NCBI GenBank assembly: GCA_037447655.1
Contig: JBBHKE010000077.1
Coordinates: 62,001 to 126,000, forward strand
DNA from: Zygnema cylindricum
Lineage: Eukaryota; Streptophyta; Zygnematophyceae; Zygnematales; Zygnemataceae
Direction of reading: 5' to 3'
Length of the DNA: 64,000 nucleotides
The position numbers and the translations under genes were made by a program. Each line of letters starts with the position of its first letter. The stretch's first letter is position 1. The notes beneath the pieces were generated by a model. It saw only the letters and a program-made list of their open reading frames with translations, was not told the origin of the DNA and ran no database searches. Positions 1-11,504 of this stretch are shown in pieces.

Positions 1-1610
1 AGGGAACTAAGGTATCTCACCTTGATGAGCCTCAGTCTTACTCGGAGGCAGTGAATAGTCCAGAGAAAAAAAGATGGATTAGAGCCATAAATGATGAGAT
101 GGCTTCAATCATGGAACGAAATACTAGGGAACTAGCGGATTGTCCTCTAGACAAAAATCCTATTGGGTGTAAATGGGTATTTAAACTAAAATTGAACCCA
201 GATAATACCATTGAGAGATATAAGGCTCGATTGGTAGCGAAAGAGTTCACCCAAAAGGAGGGGATTGACTTTGAGGAGACCTTTGCTCCAGTTTTTCGGT
301 TCCCATCACTAAAGATTCTCCTCAATCTGGCAGCAGCGGAAGACATGGAAATACACCAGATGGACATTAAGACTGCTTTTCTTAATGGTGAGTTAGAGGA
401 AGAAATTTTCATGATACAACCCGAGGTGTTCGTGGAAGAAGGAGAAGAGAGCAAAGTCTGTAGGCTCATAAAGTCCTTATATGGACTGAAGCAGGCTCTC
501 CGACAGTGGAATAAGAAACTAGATGAGTTTCTTACCGGTTTGGGATATATTTGTATCAGCTCTGACCATTCTATCTATATGTTTGAAGATGAGAATGGTG
601 TCATTTTTATTGCAATTTATGTGGATGATTTGCTTATGTTGAGTAAATCTTTCGAAAAGATCAATAAGTTAAAGAAAGATCTTAGAAGCTGATTTGATAT
701 GAAGGATTTAGGGAAGGCAAGATATATTTTGGGGATTCAAATGGAGAGAGATAGGGGGAAAAGGATTATCAGACTTACTCAGAAAGAAGCAATAGGTAAT
801 ATGCTTGAGAAATTCAAGATGGAAAATGCTAACAGTTGTACGACTCCCATGGACTTGAAAAAGTAAGTGATGGGAGTGTAGAAGGAGGAGTGATGATCTT
901 AGATGATCAGATGAGTCCAGATGAGAGAGAATTTATGAAGTCTATTCCTTATAGATAGGTCGTAGAAAGTTTAATCCATTTTATTAATTGTACCAAGCCG
1001 GACATAGCGGCTGCAGTTGGAGTACTCAGTAGGATTCTTAATGATCTTAGGAAGAGAGACTGGGAGGCAGCCAAGTGAGTCATGAGATATTTGGTGGGAA
1101 CTAGAGAGTTATGGTTGCATTTAGGAGAGGAGCACACTGACGTCACTACTTGGAGTGACGCGGGTTATGGGGACGCACCTTTGAGACGATGCACTTCTGG
1201 GTATGTGTTGTATGTTGGGGAAGGTGCATTGCTGTTGGAGCAGTAAGCAACAAAAGGTGGTTGCTCAGTCCACTATGGAGGCTGAGTACATGGCCTCTTG
1301 TTCTGCTGTGAAAGAGATGATGTGGGTCAAGTCCTTGCTGCAAGAATTGGGGTATATAAAGGAGGGAGTGCATGAAGTGTTTTGTGATAATCAAGCGGCC
1401 ATAGCAATTGCAGCCAATCCAAAAAATCATTTTAAGGATAAACATATGGACATAAGATTAAGTTTTGTAAGAGTTTTATAAAGAATAAAATAGTGAATCT
1501 TGTATATAGATCTAATGAGGAAATTGCGGCTGACATGATGACCAAACCTGTGCCCTCTCCAAAGTTAAGATATTGCAGAGAAAAGTGTGGATTAAAAGAA
1601 AAGTTAAAAT
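1..1610 (+). pseudogene. Copia element A1: reverse transcriptase and RNase H part of pol, decayed
   Basis: This is the 3' half of a Ty1/copia pol gene, cut by the window edge. The reading frame from 51 to 692 encodes the copia-type reverse transcriptase, with the catalytic YVDD at 618-629. It ends at a TGA at 690-692 that the sister copy at 3719-7000 lacks. Downstream, the RNase H region (about 1200-1480) survives in another frame and has a motif typical of copia RNase H (AEYMAS). Several stops and frameshifts separate the blocks, so no functional polyprotein is possible. One frameshift, in a run of A near 860, is shared with the sister copy and marks common ancestry. Confidence 0.9.
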
Positions 1611-1631
1611 TAGACTAGAAAATAAGGGGAG

Positions 1632-2679
1632 TGTTGAAATAATTAGTTTTATTGTATTTTCTAGGTTTAAATTAATTAGTGGAAAACATACAAAAGAAAA
1701 TGTAGGCAGCTTGCCTCCATCTCTTCTCTCTCGCCCCCATACTTGTTGTAGTCACTGAAGGAGAGAGAGAGCGATGGAGCCATGGTTGCCTCAGCTCCAT
1801 GGGAAGGACTAAAGAGTGACTTAAGTCACTCTCAACAAAAGGTTGAGTCCAGCAGGACTCGAACCCGCGACCGATAGAGCGCGGCGTAGCCGTTAGCTCT
1901 AACTAGTGAGTCCTAGAAGTGCGTTAGGAGATATAGGGTTTGATTAGTATTTAAACTATTCTACTATACAGAAATCATTTAATTGTAAATCTTTACGGCT
2001 TGCATAGATACAGTTTGATAAAGTACGAAGTACTATACTAATTGGAAACGCATATCGCACATTTTGTTTCGACATCGAAACAAACATCGCGCAAGTATTT
2101 ATTACGGCTGAGATTACATTTTGCATTAAATCTGACGGGCACATCATCGCCGAAATCCCGGAATGGTAACTTTGGCATTTAGTGACGTGGCATGACCTGG
2201 CGCTACGTGGAGAGACAACATTTGGTCGCAGGAATTCCGAAGAACGTACAGACGAGTGGAAAATGGACACGCGTCCGCCTAATGGCCATGTCGTACAGAG
2301 GCCGTACAGAAAGTACATCGGCAGTAGTACTTTCTGGTACTGTACAGTGTTCTGATTGGTTCGTACATGCCGTAGATAGAGGTTGTGATAGGAACTAGGA
2401 AAAACTAGGACTTAGGAAAAATCAGGAAGATAGTCCTCTCTCTCTCTTTGAGAGTTTGAATAAATTGGCATCTTTGCCAACATATAACTTATCGCTTGGT
2501 TGGGCGTTTTCAGACATTTCTTTTTCTACAGACTCATGGGAGTCCAAGCTGCACAAAGATGCAGTAAGATTGTCTACTTGTCTGCTTGGGTAGCAGTGGT
2601 TGCCATTGAAAGTGGGTTAGTTAATAACTATCTAGAGGCTTCATGTATTCTGTAGTCCAATGGAGGACACAGAATTGTA
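1632..2679 (+). repeat. 3' LTR of copia element A1
   Basis: The LTR follows a purine-rich tract (AATAAGGGGAG, 1621-1631) typical of a plus-strand primer. It begins TGTTGAAAT and ends at GAATTGTA, where the copy at 5956-7000 also stops matching. From about 1711 to 2679 I see no difference between the two LTRs, whereas the first 80 bases differ clearly. The LTR contains an 18-bp palindrome around 1814-1831, an antisense tRNA-like module (1848-1912) and, near its end, the ATG GAG that starts Gag in related 5' LTRs. Confidence 0.88.
1848..1912 (-). other. tRNA-like module inside the LTR, antisense to the element
   Basis: Read on the minus strand, the segment has GGTTCGAGTCC (complement of 1855-1865), an exact match to the RNA polymerase III B box. 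About 30 bases upstream lies a D-arm-like stretch, TAGAGCTAACGG. Order and spacing resemble the A and B boxes of a tRNA gene or tRNA-derived SINE. The acceptor stem is not convincing, so I do not call a tRNA. The same module occurs at the equivalent place in the other sufficiently complete LTRs. Confidence 0.5.
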
Positions 2680-3708
2680 GGATTTAGGGTTAGGCTAAAT
2701 ATTTAAGGTTACGTTGTAAAATTTAGCTGTACGTTTTAACACTAGATACGTTAAAACAAATATCAAAACCCATGGTTAAAGGTTACATACTAAATAGATT
2801 AATGTACGTCTATATTTAATTATGTTTCAAAAAAATACAATTTGAAAAGTAATCATTTGCGATTCATACTTAAAAAAAGTTGGTTCACATTTAAGCGTAC
2901 CAAATTCGCGCGAAAAATGAATGTACATTGGAGAGTACGGAGCATATGGACGAGCAGAGTTGTAATCTACATTGGAGAGTATTGAATTCAATATTACCAC
3001 ATACAGACATCCGTGAGGAAAATTAATCTACATTGAAAAGTACGGAATTTCATTTTCGACCGTACGGAAATTGATAAATAACGTCACATTTTGGAGCAAG
3101 TAAATCGTACACGCGGATTTGTCTTGTATTTTTTAAAAATTGAAAATAACATAACTTCTCCGCTTTCACAATACCTTCTCCTCCTTTGAAAATTCTACTT
3201 CAATGATGACCGTAGGATATTTTTATACTCTCCGCGTATGATCCTCATTTCACGTAGCCTACAAAAAAAAATTCGCCTGCAGCGCCAAAGGACGACAATA
3301 TGACTGTACTTGTTTTTTTTTGTTTTTAATGTCATAGGTGAAGTGTTCTCGCGTGGCGCGCGGCTAATTTTTATTTTTGTTTTTAATGCCAAAAGTTAAG
3401 TGTTCTCACGTGACGAGCGACTCAATTGTTCGACGGATTAGATGGTAGTGCTTAATGTGTGAACGTTGATTATATTATGTAGATATTTTGAGCCACGAAC
3501 GCAATTTACATATTCTCATGCGACGAGCGTGATGATATTTGTGGTGCATGCTCTATACGAGAACAATGTAAGTATGAACACTTGGTTTTTTTTTGTCTTT
3601 TTTGTCCATCTAACCTAATCAGCGAAGAGACTCCTAAAAAAAATTCTCCACGCTTCGCGCAATAATTTTTTGTCCTTATCAATAACTGGGAGGGATTTAC
3701 AATGGGAT
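2680..3708. other. Intergenic DNA, no gene recognised
   Basis: This AT-rich stretch lies between element A1 and the assembly gap. It holds three loose copies of a short unit containing acattggagagtacgg (about 2920, 2970 and 3030). A degenerate tandem pair of about 60 bases around tttttaatg...aagtgttctc lies at 3311-3425. No convincing reading frame, RNA gene or transposon terminus is visible. Confidence 0.6.
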
Positions 3709-3718
3709 NNNNNNNNNN
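3709..3718. other. Assembly gap (10 N)
   Basis: Ten N bases join unique sequence to the middle of a copia integrase. The true size of the gap is unknown and the 5' half of element A2 is missing at this point, so order and orientation across it should not be trusted. Confidence 0.95.
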
Positions 3719-4085
3719 GTGCCAACTACATTAAGAATAGAGTCCTTCCATCAGTTGTAAAGGGAGTGACACCTTATAAGAGATGGGTTGGAAGGAAACC
3801 AGATATCTCACACCTTAAAGTATTCGGTAGCCAAGTTTACAGTCTTGACACGGATAGGAAAAACTGGAAACTAGATGCTAAGGGAAAACCTGGATACTTT
3901 GTGGGATATGATCAGGATGTTAAAGGATATAGAGTCTATGACTTAGCAAAGAAATATAGCATTCTGGTTAAACACTTAGTTGTCATGGATGAAGGAAAGT
4001 CATTAGACCCCTTCAAATATACAAAGAAGATAAGAATCAGATTTGAGTCCAAAAGTGAGGAGAACTCTGTCGTTTCGAAAGGGAC
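3719..4085 (+). pseudogene. Copia element A2: integrase C-terminal part
   Basis: The frame opening right after the gap encodes the end of a copia integrase and the linker towards reverse transcriptase. It shows the conserved blocks NYIKNR, PYKRWVGRKPDISHLKVFG and the GYFVGYD region. The catalytic DDE residues lie upstream and are lost in the gap. The frame ends with TGA near 4087; compared with element B, a small deletion near 4080 shifts it relative to the reverse transcriptase frame that starts at 4086. Confidence 0.85.
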
Positions 4086-5192
4086 ATGAGCGAAACCGTG
4101 ATTACAGATTCAAGGGAGATCCAAGATACAGGAGACTCACCGGAAACCTCACATACTCCTATGGACTTCGAGGAGAAAGAAGAAGCAGGAAAAGAACCGG
4201 TTTCCATGGACAGTGGAGCAGATGGAACAGTGAGAAGAAATCCAAGACTTCCATCCATTCCAGCTTCAGAGATTGAGGGAGGAAAGAGGAGCTGCAAAAG
4301 ATTAGAGGAAAAACAAGTCACTCATAAGGGAACTAAGGTATCTCACCTTGATGAGCCTCAGTCTTACTCGGAGGCAGTGAATAGTCCAGAGAAAAAAAGA
4401 TGGATTAGAGCCATAAATGATGAGATGGCTTCAATCATGGAACGAAATACTAGGGAACTAGCGGATTGTCCTCTAGACAAAAATCCTATTGGGTGTAAAT
4501 GGGTATTTAAACTAAAATTGAACCCAGATAATACCATTGAGAGATATAAGGCTCGATTGGTAGCGAAAGAGTTCACCCAAAAGGAGGGGATTGACTTTGA
4601 GGAGACCTTTGCTCCAGTTTTTCGGTTCCCATCACTAAAGATTCTCCTCAATCTGGCAGCAGCGGAAGACATGGAAATACACCAGATGGACATTAAGACT
4701 GCTTTTCTTAATGGTGAGTTAGAGGAAGAAATTTTCATGATACAACCCGAGGTGTTCGTGGAAGAAGGAGAAGAGAGCAAAGTCTGTAGGCTCATAAAGT
4801 CCTTATATGGACTGAAGCAGGCTCCCCGACAGTGGAATAAGAAACTAGATGAGTTTCTTACCGGTTTGGGATATATTTGTATCAGCTCTGACCATTCTAT
4901 CTATATGTTTGAAGATGAGAATGGTGTCATTTTTATTGCAATTTATGTGGATGATTTGCTTATGTTGAGTAAATCTTTCGAAAAGATCAATAAGTTAAAG
5001 AAAGATCTTAGAAGCAGATTTGATATGAAGGATTTAGGGGAGGCAAGATATATTTTGGGGATTCAAATGGAGAGAGATAGGGGGAAAAGGATTATCAGAC
5101 TTACTCAGAAAGAAGCAATAGGTAATATGCTTGAGAAATTCAAGATGGAAAATGCTAACAGTTGTACGACTCCCATGGACTTGAAAAAGTAA
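4086..5192 (+). CDS. Copia element A2: reverse transcriptase open frame
   Basis: This 368-codon frame is the longest uninterrupted reverse transcriptase block in the window. An acidic linker (residues about 1-75) precedes the copia RVT_2 domain. That domain starts around the RWIRAINDEMAS block, continues through YKARLVAKEFTQKEG and SLYGLKQAP, and carries an intact catalytic YVDD at 4944-4955. It would copy element RNA into cDNA in virus-like particles. It stops at TPMDLKK because of a frameshift shared with element A1. The start at 4086 is simply the first ATG after the upstream frameshift, so this is a fragment of a polyprotein, not a real independent gene. Confidence 0.85.
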   Translation: MSETVITDSREIQDTGDSPETSHTPMDFEEKEEAGKEPVSMDSGADGTVRRNPRLPSIPASEIEGGKRSCKRLEEKQVTHKGTKVSHLDEPQSYSEAVNSPEKKRWIRAINDEMASIMERNTRELADCPLDKNPIGCKWVFKLKLNPDNTIERYKARLVAKEFTQKEGIDFEETFAPVFRFPSLKILLNLAAAEDMEIHQMDIKTAFLNGELEEEIFMIQPEVFVEEGEESKVCRLIKSLYGLKQAPRQWNKKLDEFLTGLGYICISSDHSIYMFEDENGVIFIAIYVDDLLMLSKSFEKINKLKKDLRSRFDMKDLGEARYILGIQMERDRGKRIIRLTQKEAIGNMLEKFKMENANSCTTPMDLKK

Positions 5193-5940
5193 GTGATGGG
5201 AGTGTAGAAGGAGGAGTGATGATCTTAGATGATCAGATGAGTCCAGATGAGAGAGAGCTTTTGAAGTATATCCCTTATAGACAGGTCGTAGGAATTTTAA
5301 TCTATTTTATGAATTGTACCAGGCCAGACATAGCGGCAGCAGTTGGAGTACTCAGTAGGAGTCTAAATGATCCTAGGAAAGAGACTAAAGGCAGCCAAGA
5401 GAGTCATGAGATATCTGGTATCAACTAGAGAGTTATGGTTGCATTTTGGAGGGGAGCACACTGATATCACTACTTGGAGTGATGCCAGTGGTGGGGACGA
5501 ACCTATGAGACGATGCGCTTCTGGGTATGTGTTTTATGTTGGGGAAGGTGCTTGTTGTTGGAGCAGTAAGCAACAAAAGGTGGTTGCTCAGTCCACTATG
5601 GAGGCTGAATACATGGCCTCTTGTTCAGTTGTGAAAGAGTTGATGTTGGTCAAGTCCTTGCTGCAAGAACAGGGGTATATGAAGGAGGGAGTGCATGCAG
5701 TGTTTTGTGATAATCAAGCGGCCATAGCAATTGCAGCCAATCCAAAAAACCATTTTAAGGCTAAACATATGGACATAAGATTAAGTTTTGTATGAGAAAT
5801 AGTTGAGAATAAAATAGTGAGTTTTGTATATAGATCTGATGAGAAAATGGTAGCGGACATGATGACAAAACCTGTGCCCTCACCAAAGTTAAAATACTGT
5901 AGGGAAAAATGTGGATTAAAAGAAAAATTAAAAATAGACT
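5190..5940 (+). pseudogene. Copia element A2: RNase H region, frameshifted
   Basis: Two overlapping frames, 5162-5428 and 5367-5795, together cover the connection region and RNase H. The first includes IPYRQVVG and YFMNCTRPDIAAAVGVLSRSLNDP. The second includes WSSKQQKVVAQSTMEAEYMAS and the block CDNQAAIAIAANP. At least two frameshifts separate them and a TGA truncates the end near 5795. The region is clearly less similar to element A1 than the flanking reverse transcriptase and LTR sequences. Confidence 0.85.
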
Positions 5941-5955
5941 AGAAAATAAGGGGAG

Positions 5956-7000
5956 TGTTGAAATAAGTAGTTTTTGTATTTTCTAGGTCTAAAATAAATT
6001 AGCGGAAACATATATAGAAAATGATGGCAGCCTGCCTCCATCTCTTCTCTCTCGCCCCCATACTTGTTGTAGTCACTGAAGGAGAGAGAGAGCGATGGAG
6101 CCATGGTTGCCTCAGCTCCATGGGAAGGACTAAAGAGTGACTTAAGTCACTCTCAACAAAAGGTTGAGTCCAGCAGGACTCGAACCCGCGACCGATAGAG
6201 CGCGGCGTAGCCGTTAGCTCTAACTAGTGAGTCCTAGAAGTGCGTTAGGAGATATAGGGTTTGATTAGTATTTAAACTATTCTACTATACAGAAATCATT
6301 TAATTGTAAATCTTTACGGCTTGCATAGATACAGTTTGATAAAGTACGAAGTACTATACTAATTGGAAACGCATATCGCACATTTTGTTTCGACATCGAA
6401 ACAAACATCGCGCAAGTATTTATTACGGCTGAGATTACATTTTGCATTAAATCTGACGGGCACATCATCGCCGAAATCCCGGAATGGTAACTTTGGCATT
6501 TAGTGACGTGGCATGACCTGGCGCTACGTGGAGAGACAACATTTGGTCGCAGGAATTCCGAAGAACGTACAGACGAGTGGAAAATGGACACGCGTCCGCC
6601 TAATGGCCATGTCGTACAGAGGCCGTACAGAAAGTACATCGGCAGTAGTACTTTCTGGTACTGTACAGTGTTCTGATTGGTTCGTACATGCCGTAGATAG
6701 AGGTTGTGATAGGAACTAGGAAAAACTAGGACTTAGGAAAAATCAGGAAGATAGTCCTCTCTCTCTCTTTGAGAGTTTGAATAAATTGGCATCTTTGCCA
6801 ACATATAACTTATCGCTTGGTTGGGCGTTTTCAGACATTTCTTTTTCTACAGACTCATGGGAGTCCAAGCTGCACAAAGATGCAGTAAGATTGTCTACTT
6901 GTCTGCTTGGGTAGCAGTGGTTGCCATTGAAAGTGGGTTAGTTAATAACTATCTAGAGGCTTCATGTATTCTGTAGTCCAATGGAGGACACAGAATTGTA
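5956..7000 (+). repeat. 3' LTR of copia element A2
   Basis: The LTR begins TGTTGAAATAAGTAG after the purine tract AATAAGGGGAG and ends GAATTGTA, where similarity to the A1 LTR stops. The following bases (aactg) differ from those after A1 (ggatt), as expected for independent insertion sites. It carries the same antisense tRNA-like module (about 6169-6233, B box complement at 6176-6186). Without the 5' half, no target duplication can be tested. Confidence 0.88.
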
Positions 7001-7039
7001 AACTGTACGTCTTGCCAAATTCTGTACGAATACCTTATT

Positions 7040-7213
7040 TACAGTAGAGGATATTAGCGTGCCAAATTAGAGTACTTAAATAAATTAGAGTAAACTTCAT
7101 AGTTGAAACAGCTCTATCACATAAATTAGCGTTAATTACTCTAATTTTTTTTTTAGTTTTTGTACTCTAATTTTTTCATTACTCTAATTACGATTCGCGG
7201 TGTACTGACACAA
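7040..7213. mobile_element. Right end of a GTACACC-family MITE
   Basis: The block ends in ATTACGATTCGCGGTGTAC and matches the right half of the complete MITE at 30330-30951, including the shared stretch agagtacttaaataaattag. The left terminus is missing. Confidence 0.6.
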
Positions 7214-7265
7214 TAACTTTCTTAAGGTAGAGAAAAAAAAAATGCATTTTAGCGCCTCACAATGT

Positions 7266-7818
7266 AGTACTACACTGTGAATCGTTATTAGTGTTTAGAA
7301 ATTATTAATGTCAATAATTAATTAGTGTTATTAATACTAATTTGGGTATTGCAAATTTTTAAAAAATGTTTAATTGTAATTTCTCCATATCGCTGATTTA
7401 GGTACACCGGATCTGCCATCATTATATAAACAGTAAAATAGGTAAAAGTACAAAATCTGACAGTCTGTACAACGTCGCGTCCTTTTCCTATAATTAATCC
7501 ATAATTCTAATTTGGGTTTGCGAACGCGTTTGTCGCAAACTCGACTCCACGTTTATTCTAAGCGCAGTTCTGCATGCAACCGACATAAGTTAGCTACCAT
7601 TTCTGTACGATTTTTACAATGTTGTACGAACAAACACCTTCCGTACACCACACTATTCATGAAATAAGTACGGTGTGGCCGTAAACGCTAATTTACAAGA
7701 ACCGTAATTAACGTCCAGGAAAAAATAGATTTATTAATTGTATTTCAGGTATCAATGTCAAAATTTAGGGGTGCTGATATAGAGTACATAAGGCTAATAA
7801 CGATTCAAGGTGTAATGT
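7266..7818. mobile_element. MITE with GTACACC-type inverted ends
   Basis: The left end reads ACACTGTGAATCGTTATTAG and the right end reads CTAATAACGATTCAAGGTGT, its imperfect inverted copy. The length, about 550 bp, equals that of the MITE at 14178-14722. There is no coding capacity. The exact boundaries are uncertain by a few bases. Confidence 0.55.
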
Positions 7819-9224
7819 ATTAATCGCAAATTGATCTGACTACTCTTTGTTACCAACGGGTCGAAAGCATATTCTTGTCGCATAAATTTGTCGAATCTCA
7901 AATTCGCTTTTATACTAAAGGGACGTGAAGCAATTATTTCCGGGAAAATTGAAAACCTTCAAATTCAATTTGATGTCCAACAATATCAATAATTATAATT
8001 GTAGTTGTGTGCACCCGTAATGTATGTGCCAAAGTTGTAAAATAGGTTTAATTTGAAGTTTATTTATATACACGAATTCAACTTTTGAAATGTTTTTACA
8101 ACAGTCGAACTCACAAATCACAAGAAAAAATATAATCGTTTGACAAATTATTTTTCCCCTTAACCTCGTTTAAAATATTTGGTACAGGTGGATGGTATTT
8201 CTGCATAAGACAATCAAGTTTTATCAGCTACTCCAAACAAAGTGTCGTGACAGAACTATACTATTAGATTTTTTATTTTGAACAATCTTAACGTATATCT
8301 TATCGGCGTTAGGGTATTCCGTCGAAAAAAAAAAATGTCAAAAAAATCTTTTCTTTGACTCACATAACGTCATATTAGTTGGAGTAATGTCGACGTCATC
8401 AAATCATAAACATGATGTCAACGTTGAGGTGTGTAAATCATACTCCATACATTTTATGTGACCTACGACATTTATAGATTTCTTATTTAACCACTATTTT
8501 ATTACCTACATTTTAAAAGTACAACTTGGTTGAGATTAGAAGAAACATATAAAAATAAAATGTGGGTTTCGTTATATGTAGGTCAAGAACCAATTTTAAT
8601 GAGCACCCAATATTCTGCAGATAACATGGAGTTAGTTCCTTGAACACGATATATTATCTGAAGGGAATTTTCGCCTTAGAAAATATGATTGGATGGTAAA
8701 AAACGTTGTTCACCACATAGTGAGAACATCGTTACACTTTGGCTGTCTACGTCAATATCTAGATGGCCCTAGTGGCATAAAAGGGACATACAAGTTCACC
8801 TTTGAAAAATCATCGCAACTATTTTTTTCACTAGCAGAATCCCCTATATAATTCACAAAAAAAATTGTCCACATGATGGGAATGTTGCCATTAAATGTGA
8901 TGTTGAGGTACATCATTGACTCCTTTAGATGCATTGTTCTTTGTACGACCACTATTAAAGTCTTTGACACGACAATACGAACTAGCATTTTGCGACGACA
9001 CTATATTTAGATGTTTACGCATGGAACGACATGTGTTTTACGTACACATATCTCTACACCAAGGATGCCCATGTATTTTGAAATCTTACGTCTTCTATAC
9101 ACTAGTACAATTTTCCCCATGGGATCTAGTCTCATCATATAGGCCATCATAGAAGTCATACATAACTGCGTTTATGCCGACTCATATTGTATGGTATTGT
9201 GGATCACTAACCGGTAGCACCCAC

Positions 9225-10048
9225 TGTTGGAATTCAAGTATTTTGTAGGTCTAGAGATTGCAAAATAAAAAGCAAAATAGTAGATATTGACAGCCTACCA
9301 CTAACTCCTCACTCAAGTCCCCACACTTGTCGCAGTCACTGAAGACTGGAGGAGGAGTTAGCCATGGCTGCCTATGTTGTCCAGAGAGAGACAAGCAATA
9401 GTTTCATTGGGTTTTCTAAAAGGGAGATTGACGGAACCAGGATTTGATCCTGGTACCTACCGTACGTCAATTTCGCAATGGCCGGTTACATTATTCTAAT
9501 AGTCTAGGTCATACGATAGAGTATATAGGGTATGATAGCTATATAAATACTTACATTTAGACTAATTCATTTAACAGGAACTATATTCATAATGCATAGA
9601 AAGAGTTGTGTAAAGTACGAAGTACGGTACGGTTACGAAATAAATGTCGCGCATTTTGTTTGACATCGGAAAAAATACTACGCAAGTATTTATGACGGCT
9701 ACAATTGAAATCCGGATTTGATCGGACGGCCGCGAAGGATGTCGAGATTGCGGAATGGGATTTTGGCCGTTTGCGATCACCGCCACATCGAATGACAAGT
9801 GGAAAAACCAGATTGGATTGCGGCAACTCCGGGGATTACTGAAACAAATCCGGATATGACAGATGTCGACATTTTGGCCATGTCGTACGATGGCTGTATA
9901 GAAAGTACACCGGCACCTGTACTTTTCTGTACAACACATTATTTTAATTGGTGCCGTACTTCAGTAGATAGAGTTTTAGAGGGAGATAGGACTTATAAAA
10001 ATTTGGTAGATAGGACCCTCTCTCTGAGAGAGCTTCTGTACAAAAGGT
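9225..10048 (+). repeat. Copia LTR, truncated at its 3' end
   Basis: The sequence begins TGTTGGAATTC and has the layout of the other LTRs. A gccatggctgcc block is followed by a T-arm-like hairpin (9436-9454), a paired gtaca-rich region around 9900-9935, and a ctctctgagagagcttctg block near 10020. It breaks off around 10048, where sequence of the opposite strand (a copia integrase) begins, so the U5 end and any target duplication are lost. Confidence 0.75.
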
Positions 10049-11504
10049 CATCTTAGACTTTAGTAAACCTCGAAAAATAATCTGTATATGTAACCATATA
10101 TTTCATCCCCTTGGCAGATGGTACCTTTGCAAGACCGAAAACGTCAAAATCAATGAGGTGCAGAAGTTTAGTAGATTTATGTTCAGACTCTTGAGGAAAC
10201 TGTAATCTATGTATTTTTCCTAATGCACAACCATCACACGTTTTAGGTGACTGGTTTGCTACAGTGACACCTTCTATTTTGCTAGCATTGACCATCTTTT
10301 TGATACTGTCATAGTTCACATGGCCTAATCTTTTATGCCACAACTCATCTGAGGATAATGTATCAGAATACAAACTATCATTTTCTTTATTATCCGGCAT
10401 ATCCATTCGATACATTTTGTTAACATCTCTGGTTCCTGTAACTGCAATTTTTCCATTTTTGCTAACAACCTGCCTGCCATGTTTCACATTGACTTCAAAA
10501 CCCTTTACTTTCTACCAAAGAAGTTGAAAACATTTTTTTCTTAAAATCTGGTACATAGAGAACATTATGAAGAGTTCTCTGCTGCTTTGCCTTCTACATC
10601 AACTAGCAATGAGACATCACCCACAGCCCGTGTTTGCACACTCATTCCACATGCAAAGTAGATGTTTTTCTCCGGTGTTGATTTCATATTTTTGAAAAGT
10701 GCCTTGTTCCAGCACATGTGGGCCGACACTCCCGTGTCCATTATCCATCCATTGTCTTTCGTTCCCTCCATTGCTGCCGCCATAGCAAATAGAACATCAT
10801 CCTCCTTGTTAGAGAGTGAAAGAGACTCGTCTTGATGAGATGAAGACGTAGAGAAGAGTGCATTTCCTCATTGTGATGTTCTCGTGAAGCCTTGATGAAA
10901 TTGGCTCTGCTGCCATCCAGGCCTGTACAGACCTGTTTCATTAGCCTTCTTAAGCTTAGGACAGAATTTATATCCATGACCTTTTTCATTACAATAAAAA
11001 TAAGCATTTGAAAATTGTCTATTTCCTCTTTTATTTCACTGTCTAAATTGATTCTGATTGTGATTAAACTGATTTTTTTGCTGATTAAACTGAGTTTTTT
11101 TGTCAAATTATGTGTTAAATGCCTACTTTTTTTTCACCATTAAGAATTTTAGAATCTGCTTCCTCTTCAAATATCAGATTAATAGCTAACTGTATTGTCC
11201 AGCTAGCTTTATCTTTCTATTTTAGCCTATCAGACGTTGCTTTCATAGTAGTAGGAAGACCTCTCATTAGCAAAGCAGCCTGCAAACACTGTTGAAAGGA
11301 TCCACCTGCACAAATATGAGAGTCTATTACTATTCAAAATTTGTTACAATATTCTGCCATTCTGCCACTCGTGTATTTGTAGTCCCAAATTTGTCCAGCC
11401 AAAAAAAGTTCTTCCTGAACATTAGCCTTTTCAAAATCACTCTTGAGAGATTTCCAGATATCGATCGCTTTCTCATTCTTATCCGTGACATAGCCAATTC
11501 TTCT
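10049..11504 (-). pseudogene. Copia element C: gag, protease and integrase N-terminus
   Basis: Reading right to left, a partial Gag (about 11504-11290) is followed by a damaged zinc knuckle (CNEKGHGYKFC, near 10970). Next come the aspartic protease motif WIMDTGVSAHM (near 10730) and the GAG-pre-integrase block. That block has ELWHKRLGHVN and CDGCALGK, the His2-Cys2 of integrase (10053-10487). The frame stops abruptly in the integrase core at YTDYFSRFTKV, at the junction with the truncated LTR on the left. The protease DTG variant and general divergence show that this is a different copia lineage from elements A, B and the nested pair on the right. The start of Gag is missing, so there was also a deletion next to the LTR. 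Confidence 0.8.

Larger units (their letters stand above)
7001..9224. other. AT-rich intergenic DNA, no gene recognised
   Basis: Apart from a MITE end (about 7040-7213) and a full MITE-like element (about 7266-7818), the stretch shows nothing I can name. Reading frames of up to 78 codons at 8752-9152 overlap on opposite strands and show no family resemblance. Confidence 0.55.

Noticed and set aside
1855-1915. True tRNA gene on the minus strand
   Set aside because: B box and D-arm-like sequence are present but the acceptor and anticodon stems do not fold convincingly; kept only as a tRNA-like module.
2192-2398. 68-codon frame, identical to one at 6513-6719
   Set aside because: Both lie inside LTRs; identity reflects the LTR copies, not a conserved gene.
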